NCBI GenBank assembly: GCA_903822375.1
Contig: CAIJOU010000717.1
Coordinates: 1-7,305 of the forward strand
DNA: 7,305 nt
Origin: Candidatus Hydrogenedentota bacterium
GTDB taxonomy: Bacteria > Hydrogenedentota > Hydrogenedentia > Hydrogenedentales > CAITNO01
Direction: 5' to 3'
Positions within the stretch are counted from its first letter, which is position 1; the number at the start of each line of letters is the position of its first letter. Below, one piece after another: positions 1-5,530 of the stretch. Position numbers and translations under genes: made by a program. The notes below the pieces were generated by a model that saw nothing but the letters and a program-made list of their open reading frames with translations, had not been told where the DNA came from and did no database searches.

Positions 1-718
1 CCTCGGTGGGCTGGTGCAGGTGGCCGAAGAAGAGTGCGGTCGGCTTCTTTTCGCGCACGAGCTGATTAAACCAGCGCGAGTCGTTTCGGCTAATGTGCAT
101 GTCGCGGTCTTCCCCGTGCCGCTCGGGTGGGATGTGGGCGAAAACGAATTTCTTCAGTTCGGGCGCCGAAAGCTCACTTTCCAACCATTCGCACTGGCCG
201 GAAGGCTGGATGTTCTCGGAACAAAACTGGCCGATATGCTCGCCGCCCTTGCCCGCATCGCAGACACCGATAAACCGCGCGCCCTTGTGGAGGAAACTGT
301 AGTAGTCCGACGACTTGCCGTCGAGATGAAAGTCCGCGGGAAAAAGAGCGCGCAACGCCTTGCGCGCGGCCGGGTCCGACTCATGGTTGCCGGGCACCGG
401 ATGAATCGGAATCGTGATGCTGCCCAGGTGTCCTTCGAGCGCCTGCGGATGGATATCCCCCGTGACCAGCACGAAGTCCGGCCGGTCAGCACCCTCTATG
501 GCCTCCATCATGCGCAAGGCGCGCAAGAACTTGTCCACCCCCGTCCCAAGCGTCTCCAACCCCTCCTTTGGCCCTTCGGAGCAATGCGGGTCCGTGGCCA
601 CGCAGAAAGAGAAGGACTGCGGAGCAGTATCCTCGGTTGGTGAAGCACCGAGGGCGGCATGCACCGCAACGGTTCCGGCACCCAAAGCCACCCCAAGCAT
701 GAATTCACGCCGGTTCAT
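1..718 (-). CDS. Tat-exported metallophosphoesterase (calcineurin-like), 3' end cut by window edge
   Basis: I translated this by hand from the ATG at 718; 239 residues are visible and the frame is still open at position 1. The N-terminus MNRREFMLGVALGAG carries a twin-arginine motif (RREFM) and a hydrophobic stretch ending near ALGA, so export by the Tat pathway to the periplasm or surface is likely. The metallophosphoesterase metal-site motifs follow in the expected order: DPH (residues 43-45, the D-x-H motif), TGD (86-88), GNHE (110-113), a lone His (H195 in FAHIP) and GHLH (232-235). All the usual dinuclear metal ligands are therefore inside the window, and only the C-terminus is missing. 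The start is supported by a strong AAGGAGG ribosome-binding site six bases upstream. The family hydrolyses phosphomono- or diesters; the substrate cannot be told. It lies 51 bp downstream of the hypothetical gene on the same strand and may be co-transcribed with it. Confidence 0.9.
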   Translation of the reverse strand, partial: MNRREFMLGVALGAGTVAVHAALGASPTEDTAPQSFSFCVATDPHCSEGPKEGLETLGTGVDKFLRALRMMEAIEGADRPDFVLVTGDIHPQALEGHLGSITIPIHPVPGNHESDPAARKALRALFPADFHLDGKSSDYYSFLHKGARFIGVCDAGKGGEHIGQFCSENIQPSGQCEWLESELSAPELKKFVFAHIPPERHGEDRDMHISRNDSRWFNQLVREKKPTALFFGHLHQPTE

Positions 719-747
719 GACGCCTCCTTAGTTGTTCAACCGCTGCG

Positions 748-761
748 AGCCGGGTTCGGCT
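748..761 (-). other. Small hairpin between the hypothetical gene and the phosphoesterase
   Basis: AGCCG at 748-752 and CGGCT at 757-761 form a perfect 5-bp stem with a 4-base loop. It sits just after the TAG stop of the upstream gene. No T-run follows on the minus strand, so it is not a standard intrinsic terminator. It could be an RNA-stabilising or weak attenuating structure, or chance in GC-rich DNA. Confidence 0.25.
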
Positions 762-769
762 GTCGCCTA

Positions 770-1591
770 CTATTCGTCCATGGCATTTTCCGCCCACCAT
801 TGCACCATGTCCGCCAAGCTCAATTGTTCATAGTTCTCCGGTCTCTTGTCCCGATGAGATAATGCGCATAGCAGAACGCTTCGAAAGCTTTCCGCGCAGT
901 CTTCGCCCGTTTCGGCTGCTTTTCTTAACCTGACCCTGTAATTTGCCAAGTCGGGTATAGCCTGAAGCCGGCAACCCATCGAATCAAAAAACTCAAGACC
1001 GTATTGCACAATCCACGGTTCAAAATACTGCTCTGCGGCTTCTCTCGTGGAATATACCCCGAGAGCATTGGGCTCCCAAGAGAAAATTGGAGGTATAATA
1101 GTCTCACCCCTGTCCGTGCCGGAGGATATTACTCCAGCCCCTCCACCGAGCTTGGTCGTCTGGCTATGGCAGAAGCGAACAAACTCGCCTGCCGTCATGC
1201 TATCGATACCGGCGTTGATAAGTGACTCAAAGCCTGTGTCCGTGTATTCCGACAATTCCAACAACACCGCATTGTCGTCGGAATGGGGATATGAACTGAG
1301 CAGCAGAAGTCGCATTGGATCATCAGGCATGTAATACGCGTTGGGCCACCCCATGTTTCGCTGTATTATTCCCAACACCGCGCTCAAGAAATCGTCTTCA
1401 ATCCCCATTGTCTCCCACTGAGAGCGACTCTGCACACCCCGTTTCTTCAACTGCCGGGAGATGTGATTGCAAACCATTCCGTAGTGGCACCAACCACTGA
1501 ATACCGCCCTAATTTGCCTGAGAAAACCACCGCCTTGGGCCGGGGTGTACTTCTCCCGTAATGTCAATATTTCGTAGCGTCCATTATTCAT
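770..1591 (-). CDS. Hypothetical protein of 273 aa, low GC relative to neighbours
   Basis: I do not recognise this gene. It begins MNNGRYEIL and ends WWAENAMDE with a TAG stop. There is no signal peptide or membrane segment, so it is probably cytoplasmic. Residues about 60-145 are largely helical in character, with a run GWPNAYYMPDDPM followed by an acidic segment and MTAGEFVRFCHS. That faintly recalls divergent acyl-carrier-like four-helix modules, but no phosphopantetheine Ser motif is visible. Residues about 170-215 (a GVYSTREAAEQYFEP stretch, then FFDSMGCRLQA) resemble, from memory, a small uncharacterised bacterial domain found in possible immunity-type or orphan proteins. Both resemblances are weak. 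GC is about 52% over 1021-1140 against 67% over 1681-1740 in purN, suggesting transfer. The start has only a poor ribosome site (AGGGTG) and lies 31 bp after the purN stop, so translation may rely on the upstream gene. The long frame in low-bias DNA supports it being real. Confidence 0.75.
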   Translation of the reverse strand: MNNGRYEILTLREKYTPAQGGGFLRQIRAVFSGWCHYGMVCNHISRQLKKRGVQSRSQWETMGIEDDFLSAVLGIIQRNMGWPNAYYMPDDPMRLLLLSSYPHSDDNAVLLELSEYTDTGFESLINAGIDSMTAGEFVRFCHSQTTKLGGGAGVISSGTDRGETIIPPIFSWEPNALGVYSTREAAEQYFEPWIVQYGLEFFDSMGCRLQAIPDLANYRVRLRKAAETGEDCAESFRSVLLCALSHRDKRPENYEQLSLADMVQWWAENAMDE

Positions 1592-1622
1592 CCGCTACAC
1601 CCTGACGTTCGCTGAGTCTGAT

Positions 1623-2237
1623 TCAGTGCACGAACACGCGCCTTCCCGCCACGCGCAGCCGGCCCTGGGCGAACAATTGAATCGCCTGCGGATACAACTC
1701 GCGCTCCAGTGCCTGCACACGCTCCGCCAGCGTTTCCGGCGTGTCACCGTCAAGAACGGGCACGGTGTCCTGCAAAATGATGGGGCCGTGATCGTATTCG
1801 GTGTCCACGAAATGCACGGTGGCACCGCTGATCTTCGCGCCGTAATTAATGACAGCCTCGTGCACGTGATGGCCGTACATGCCGTGGCCGCAGAAGGCCG
1901 GGATGAGGGCCGGGTGCACGTTGATGATTCGGTTTTGGAAGTCCGGCGGCACGGCAATAAGCGACATGAAGCCTGCCAGCACCACCAAGTCGGGTGAAAG
2001 CCCGCGGATCTCCGCCCAAAGCGCCGCATTGAACGCCTCGTTGCCTGAGAATTCCCGTCGGACCACTTCGGAGGCGGGTATGCCGTGCCGCTTCGCGCGT
2101 TCAAGGCCGAAAACCCCGGGCCGCGAGGAAATCACACCCGCAACAGTCGCGTCCAGTTCACCGCGGTCGATGCGGTCAATGATGTTTTGCAGTGTGGTGC
2201 CGCTTCCGGACAGCAGCACGGCAAGGCGTATCGGCAT
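1623..2237 (-). CDS. purN: Phosphoribosylglycinamide formyltransferase (GAR transformylase, 10-formyl-THF dependent)
   Basis: PurN transfers a formyl group from 10-formyltetrahydrofolate to glycinamide ribonucleotide, the third step of de novo purine synthesis, in the cytoplasm. The 204-aa length is close to the usual 190-215. The N-terminal phosphate-binding loop LLSGSGTTLQNII (residues 8-20) is present. The catalytic block INVHPALIPAF (105-115) supplies the conserved Asn106 and His108, and the folate-loop segment VDTEYDHGPII (144-154) supplies the catalytic Asp, here D149. The variant CGHGMYGHHVHEAV (116-129) after the HPALIP motif is one I recall from many PurN proteins. The start at 2237 is supported by AAGGAG about eight bases upstream. 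No other pur gene is in the window, so it sits outside a purine operon. A candidate promoter lies just upstream. Confidence 0.97.
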   Translation of the reverse strand: MPIRLAVLLSGSGTTLQNIIDRIDRGELDATVAGVISSRPGVFGLERAKRHGIPASEVVRREFSGNEAFNAALWAEIRGLSPDLVVLAGFMSLIAVPPDFQNRIINVHPALIPAFCGHGMYGHHVHEAVINYGAKISGATVHFVDTEYDHGPIILQDTVPVLDGDTPETLAERVQALERELYPQAIQLFAQGRLRVAGRRVFVH

Positions 2238-2263
2238 GGCAGGACTCCTTCGATTGGCGGGTT

Positions 2264-2292
2264 ATTGTAGCAGGGAGCCCCCCGGTTGTGCC
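2264..2292 (-). promoter_or_regulatory. Candidate purN promoter (weak -35)
   Basis: Reading the minus strand, TACAAT (2269-2264) matches the sigma70 -10 box in 5 of 6 bases. Seventeen bases upstream GGCACA (2292-2287) matches the -35 consensus in only 3 of 6. The start point would be near 2257, leaving a leader of about 20 bases that holds the ribosome-binding site. The 161-bp gap after the glycosyltransferase gene makes a separate promoter reasonable. I see no other clear signal in 2238-2398. Confidence 0.35.
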
Positions 2293-2398
2293 TGTTTTGC
2301 GGGACTGGGATGAAGCGGCTGGCGACCCGGCGCCAAGATGGACGGCATAACGCGCCGGAGACGGTGTGATGTGCGAAATGCGATGCGACGAAAGCGAC

Positions 2399-3514
2399 TC
2401 ACTTCTTGAACACGAGATGCCTGCTTGCCGAATAGTTGAACATGAGCCCCGCAAGAATGCCCAGGACGGCGGCGAACTGGGGATGTTCGTTGAAAAGGGG
2501 CCATTCCCACGCCGTGGTCAGCACCACGGCGTAGTTCACGGCCGTGCCCACCGAACAGGCGGCGACAAAGGCGGCCAACTGTTTCCACACGCGGCCCGGC
2601 TGGGCGTCGCTGAAGGTGAAGTGCCGGTTCATAAAGAAGTTAAACACCATGGCGACGCAGATGGCCGCGGCGGCGCTTACCTTCAGGGAAACGCCCGTCT
2701 CGTCAAGCACGGTAAGTACGGCAAGGTTGACCAAAGTGCCCAGAAATCCCACCACGGCGAACTGGGAAAAATGAACCCAGTGGCCGAACTTGAACATGGC
2801 CAGGCGCCGCGAATGGCGCAGATAGAGAAGCTGTTCGCGCAACGACAGCCCGCTCCCGCCATGACAGCGCAGACCGGCGTGGATAAACACCTCGGCGGCG
2901 CGGCTGCACCGTCCCTTGACGAACACCTCAAGGCCGACGCTGCTGCAACCCAGCGCATTGAAGGGGGCCGCCGTGTCGAGCAGGGCGCGTCGAAAAGCGA
3001 AGAAACCGCTCGTGGGGTCGGTGGCGTGAATGAACGGGTACGTGAGCACCATGGCGACGCGCCTGTTGACCCAGCGCATTACACCCCGCTCCTCCGCGGC
3101 CGGGGCGTCGGGCGCATGGCGGGAGGCGATGACGAAATCGGCCCCGCCATCAAGCGCGGCGAGCATTTCGGGGACCTTCTCAGGCGGATGGCTCAGGTCG
3201 GCATGCATGGCGATGATCGTGTTGCCCGCTGCAAGTTGAAAGCCGTCGATTACGGCTTGGCTGAAATTGCGGCTCTCTGTGCCCTCAACAAAACGGACCC
3301 AGGACAACCCAAGCGCTGCCACGGTCTCCTCAGACCCGTCGCGGCTGTTGTCGTCCATGATCAGCACTTCGAGGTCGATGCCGTTCGCGCGCACCCTGCC
3401 CAGACGGTCGAGCAGTTCGGGCAGGCTCTCCGCCTCATGGTATGCGGGCACGATGACGGAAAGAGCCGGGGCGGCTCCGCTCTTGAGGGATTGCTCTGTG
3501 GGGGACGATGTCAT
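2399..3514 (-). CDS. Polyprenol-phosphate glycosyltransferase (GT2, DPM1-like) fused to a GtrA-like membrane domain
   Basis: Residues about 17-245 form a GT-A glycosyltransferase of the dolichol/undecaprenol-phosphate mannosyl- or glucosyltransferase type: SVIVPAYHE (19-27), LIMDDNSRDGS (51-61) for nucleotide binding, MHADLSHPPE (103-112) at the metal site, DPTSGFFAFRR (166-176), and the C-terminal R-x-x-G-x-S region (216-221). Residues about 249-371 form a GtrA-like domain with four hydrophobic segments and its signature NRHFTF (296-301), ending FNYSASRHLVFKK. The architecture resembles archaeal-type dolichol-phosphate mannose synthases with GtrA-like transmembrane helices. The family loads a sugar from a nucleotide donor onto a polyprenyl phosphate at the inner membrane for later use outside. 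Two signature positions are unusual: His104 replaces the first Asp of the D-A-D metal motif, and Gly222 replaces the common Lys in the S-K-L segment. The start has no strong ribosome site. The gene follows the sulfotransferase by 65 bp and is probably co-transcribed. Confidence 0.92.
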   Translation of the reverse strand: MTSSPTEQSLKSGAAPALSVIVPAYHEAESLPELLDRLGRVRANGIDLEVLIMDDNSRDGSEETVAALGLSWVRFVEGTESRNFSQAVIDGFQLAAGNTIIAMHADLSHPPEKVPEMLAALDGGADFVIASRHAPDAPAAEERGVMRWVNRRVAMVLTYPFIHATDPTSGFFAFRRALLDTAAPFNALGCSSVGLEVFVKGRCSRAAEVFIHAGLRCHGGSGLSLREQLLYLRHSRRLAMFKFGHWVHFSQFAVVGFLGTLVNLAVLTVLDETGVSLKVSAAAAICVAMVFNFFMNRHFTFSDAQPGRVWKQLAAFVAACSVGTAVNYAVVLTTAWEWPLFNEHPQFAAVLGILAGLMFNYSASRHLVFKK

Positions 3515-3579
3515 GGCTGTTTCACGTTTTCCAGGTCAATCATTGCGCCGGATGGGAGGACATGCAAATCCCGGGACAA

Positions 3580-4608
3580 TCAATCCCGCAGCAGCACGTC
3601 GCAAACCAGCCGCCCCTTTTCGAGCAAACGCCGGAAAGTGCGGCTCCTGCGCGACGCCGAGCGCAGCCGCACAATAAGCCGCCGCTCCATGCGATAGCGG
3701 TCCAGCTTGGGTGCCTTGGGAGCGGGCACACCGTCTCCCGCCTCCTCCAGGGGTTTCCAGATCTTTGCGGCGGGATAGCCAATCGTTTCGAGGTCGGCCG
3801 GGTCCACCGCCGCCAGCGCGCGCTCGACAAGACTGCGCTTTTCCGGGTCATTGGCAAGCTCGGCCACCCATTTCTTCACGGATGCGGTGGTGGGCCGGGT
3901 ATGCCGGCCCACGCCAATGGGGTCGCCAAGGCCCTTGGTGGTCCGTCCGCCACCGTCCCCGTCCGCCTTGCCGTAGTCGATGGCCTGCGGCTCATAGGGG
4001 ATGCCTATGTGTTCACAAATGCGCTGGAACCAGGTCTCGGGGTCCTTCACCAGGTCCTCGTAGCGGACGTGGAAGTGCGGCGTGTCCGTCTGGCGCAAAA
4101 ACGCGGCCAGCGCGGGCACGTAGCGGTTAATAATGGGATTGTGTTCATTTGCCACCCGGTAGTCACCGTCAAAAAAAGAATTGGCAAAGGAGGAGAACAT
4201 GGCTATGGGATGCCGCGTAAGCACTATATATTTGCCGTCAGGAAACACTTTCTGCATGAACGGCAGTATGAGCGCATAGGCGGGGGTCTTGTCGAGGCAT
4301 ATTTCGCGCCCGGCACCGCAGGCATCCATGTAGCGCCCGTAAAGCGTGTCGCAGTAGGCACGGCAGGCATCCCAATAGTCGGCCTCACCCCGGGGCAACT
4401 GCGCCACAAAGCCCCGCTGCGCTTCGGCCGCGAGAATGTGGTCGTAGGGGGCCTTGTCCACCTTGGACCACACACCCAGGTACGCAAGCGGCGTGAGCAG
4501 GTGCGGCTCGGGACCGCCCTGAATCATCGAGTGCGCTGAAAGCATCCGTTCCAGCATGGTGGTGCCCGACCTTGGGGCGCCAATCACAAACAGCATTTGC
4601 GGCTTCAT
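3580..4608 (-). CDS. Sulfotransferase family protein (PAPS-dependent type)
   Basis: I chose the ATG at 4608 (342 aa) because it directly precedes the conserved N-terminus MKPQMLFVIGAPRSGTT and has GGGAGG seven bases upstream. An in-frame ATG at 4725 would add 39 residues without family character and would run through the divergent promoter region. The 5'-phosphosulfate-binding loop is GAPRSGTT (residues 10-17) and the 3'-phosphate-binding segment is VLTRHPIAMFSSF (129-141). DKTP (106-109) and VRYEDLVKDPE (181-191) are further family hallmarks. The enzyme is expected to move a sulfuryl group from PAPS to a hydroxyl or amine of a sugar, lipid or small molecule; the acceptor is unknown. No signal peptide or membrane segment is seen. 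The C-terminal about 40 residues are strongly basic (RMERRLIVRLRSASRRSRTF), perhaps for membrane contact. Its neighbour, the GT2/GtrA gene, suggests a glycan acceptor. Confidence 0.92.
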   Translation of the reverse strand: MKPQMLFVIGAPRSGTTMLERMLSAHSMIQGGPEPHLLTPLAYLGVWSKVDKAPYDHILAAEAQRGFVAQLPRGEADYWDACRAYCDTLYGRYMDACGAGREICLDKTPAYALILPFMQKVFPDGKYIVLTRHPIAMFSSFANSFFDGDYRVANEHNPIINRYVPALAAFLRQTDTPHFHVRYEDLVKDPETWFQRICEHIGIPYEPQAIDYGKADGDGGGRTTKGLGDPIGVGRHTRPTTASVKKWVAELANDPEKRSLVERALAAVDPADLETIGYPAAKIWKPLEEAGDGVPAPKAPKLDRYRMERRLIVRLRSASRRSRTFRRLLEKGRLVCDVLLRD

Positions 4609-4665
4609 CTGAATGCCTCCCGTGAAATTCCGCCGGCGTAAAGTGCTTTCCGCCGACGCGCTGAT

Positions 4666-4694
4666 ACTGTACACGTCACGGTTTACAGGCTCAA
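4666..4694 (-). promoter_or_regulatory. Weak candidate promoter for the sulfotransferase
   Basis: On the minus strand TTGAGC (4694-4689) and TACAGT (4671-4666) are separated by 17 bases. Each box matches its sigma70 consensus in 4 of 6 positions. The -35 box falls inside the spacer of the plus-strand promoter at 4682-4710, so the two could not be occupied at once. The match is weak and chance is a fair alternative. Confidence 0.25.
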
Positions 4695-4710
4695 GCATTG
4701 CTGGTATAAT
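4682..4710 (+). promoter_or_regulatory. Near-consensus sigma70 promoter for the pentapeptide gene
   Basis: TTTACA (4682-4687) is followed after exactly 17 bases by a perfect TATAAT (4705-4710). The TG at 4702-4703 makes it an extended -10 element. This is the best promoter in the window. The start point would be near 4717, giving a leader of about 80 bases before the ATG at 4796. Its position shows that the longer in-frame start at 4613 is not used from this promoter. Confidence 0.75.
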
Positions 4711-4718
4711 TCTGCCCA

Positions 4719-4746
4719 CTGACAATTATGGAAGTTTGCGCATAAT
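4719..4746 (+). promoter_or_regulatory. Possible second, tandem promoter for the pentapeptide gene
   Basis: CTGACA (4719-4724) and CATAAT (4741-4746) are 16 bases apart, each matching consensus in 5 of 6 positions. It lies just downstream of the stronger promoter at 4682-4710 and points the same way. A tandem arrangement is plausible, but this AT-rich patch could also simply be part of the leader. Confidence 0.4.
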
Positions 4747-4795
4747 TCTCCAGACGGGTGTTCAGGGGCGTGACACAACCATTGGGAGTGGCGGC

Positions 4796-5449
4796 ATGGC
4801 CTATTCGCAGCACGTGAGCCTTATCATGGAGGGGGTGGAGGCGTGGAACAAATGGCGCGCCGAAACCAAAGCGACAAAACCGGACCTGAGCGGCATCAAC
4901 CTGTGCGGCCGCGACCTGAGCACGGCCAATCTGCGCCACACGAATTTTGCGAATGCGGCCCTGCTGAACGTGAATTTCGCGGGCGTGAACCTGGAGCACG
5001 CAAATTTCTTTGGCGCCAAGCTGGCGGGGGCCGACCTTCGCCGCTGCAACCTGCGCGGTGCCGACCTGAGCCGCGCCGACCTGAAGGGCGCGCTGCTGGA
5101 GGACGCCTGCCTGCAGGAGGCCACGCTCAACCATACCGTCCTGCGGCAGCTCGACCTGCATGCGGTCAATCTGCGCTACGCGAATTTGTATGAGGCCGAC
5201 CTCACCGAAACTGATCTGTCGGGCGCCGACCTTACGGGAGCGTCACTGGTGGAAACATCGCTGGACATGGCCAACTTCTTCGGCGCAACGCTGGAGGGTG
5301 CCAACCTGACGGGGGCCACGGTGAAACTTGCGGTCTTCCGCAACGCCCATCTCAAGGGCGCCGTTCTGAATGATGTGGACATGCGCGGGGCCTCCCTGAC
5401 CATGGGCCAGCGCGTGGCATACCTGCTCAAGGGCAGCGCGGGACTGTGA
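4796..5449 (+). CDS. Pentapeptide-repeat protein, 35 uninterrupted repeats
   Basis: The 217-aa protein starts at the ATG at 4796, preceded by GGGAG seven bases upstream and lying downstream of the strong promoter. The first 30 residues (MAYSQHVSLIMEGVEAWNKW and following) form a short N-terminal cap; this G-V-E-A-W-N-x-W-R lead-in is common in bacterial pentapeptide proteins. From residue 31 to 201 the central Leu/Phe/Met/Val occurs every five residues without a break, giving 35 repeats of the A(D/N)LxG type, about nine coils of a right-handed quadrilateral beta-helix. The only non-Leu/Phe centres are Val176 and Met196. A short C-terminal tail (TMGQRVAYLLKGSAGL) probably caps the helix. No signal peptide or membrane segment is seen. 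Known relatives include gyrase-protecting Qnr/MfpA proteins, but most family members have no known role and none is claimed here. It is transcribed alone, divergent from the sulfotransferase and convergent with the transporter. Confidence 0.93.
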   Translation: MAYSQHVSLIMEGVEAWNKWRAETKATKPDLSGINLCGRDLSTANLRHTNFANAALLNVNFAGVNLEHANFFGAKLAGADLRRCNLRGADLSRADLKGALLEDACLQEATLNHTVLRQLDLHAVNLRYANLYEADLTETDLSGADLTGASLVETSLDMANFFGATLEGANLTGATVKLAVFRNAHLKGAVLNDVDMRGASLTMGQRVAYLLKGSAGL

Positions 5450-5451
5450 GA

Positions 5452-5472
5452 CGGCACGGCGAAGCCGCGCCG
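5452..5472. terminator. GC-rich hairpin between convergent genes, possible terminator without a T-run
   Basis: CGGCACGGC (5452-5460) pairs with GCCGCGCCG (5464-5472) through a GAA loop, giving a 9-bp stem with a single A-C mismatch. It begins three bases after the stop of the pentapeptide gene. Neither strand has a clear T-run after it, so it is not a textbook intrinsic terminator. The stem could still slow polymerase or protect the 3' end of the pentapeptide mRNA. Confidence 0.45.
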
Positions 5473-5474
5473 GA

Positions 5475-5509
5475 GAATTCAGAAGTCAGCATTCAGGAGC
5501 CAGAAGAAG
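5475..5509. repeat. Degenerate 7-bp-periodic short tandem repeat
   Basis: The sequence divides cleanly into heptamers: GAATTCA, GAAGTCA, GCATTCA, GGAGCCA, then the looser GAAGAAG. Every unit starts with G, and the first four end in CA. On the other strand the pattern reads as TG-led heptamers such as TGAATTC and TGACTTC. It lies in the gap between the convergent pentapeptide and transporter genes. From memory, similar heptamer runs recur in intergenic regions of other environmental bacteria; I cannot test that here. Confidence 0.6.
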
Positions 5510-5530
5510 AGCACCTTTCAGGCCGAGGTG

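Noticed and set aside
14..643. A 209-aa plus-strand open frame opposite the phosphoesterase
   Set aside because: The minus strand holds all the metal-site motifs of a metallophosphoesterase plus a Tat signal and strong ribosome site.
2288..2308. GTGCCTGT and GGGACTGG near each other upstream of purN, resembling parts of the right-end repeat unit
   Set aside because: Each match is only eight bases and no fuller unit surrounds them, so chance is the simpler reading.
2366..3697. A 443-aa plus-strand open frame opposite the GT2/GtrA gene
   Set aside because: The minus strand encodes clear glycosyltransferase and GtrA motifs; the plus frame has low-complexity shadow composition.
3508..4539. A 343-aa plus-strand open frame opposite the sulfotransferase
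   Set aside because: The minus strand carries the PAPS-binding motifs in order; this frame has no family features.
4609..4725. 39-residue N-terminal extension of the sulfotransferase from the ATG at 4725
   Set aside because: The conserved start is at 4608 with a good ribosome site; the extension crosses the divergent promoters.
4613..4795. N-terminal extension of the pentapeptide protein from the in-frame ATG at 4613
   Set aside because: It would have to be translated from upstream of the near-consensus promoter, overlaps the sulfotransferase ribosome site, and adds non-family sequence. The ATG at 4796 has a ribosome site and leads into the conserved cap.
4796..5449. Assignment of the pentapeptide protein as a Qnr-type quinolone resistance protein
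   Set aside because: The length is similar, but the loops that interrupt the Qnr helix are absent and the N-terminus is of the general bacterial type.
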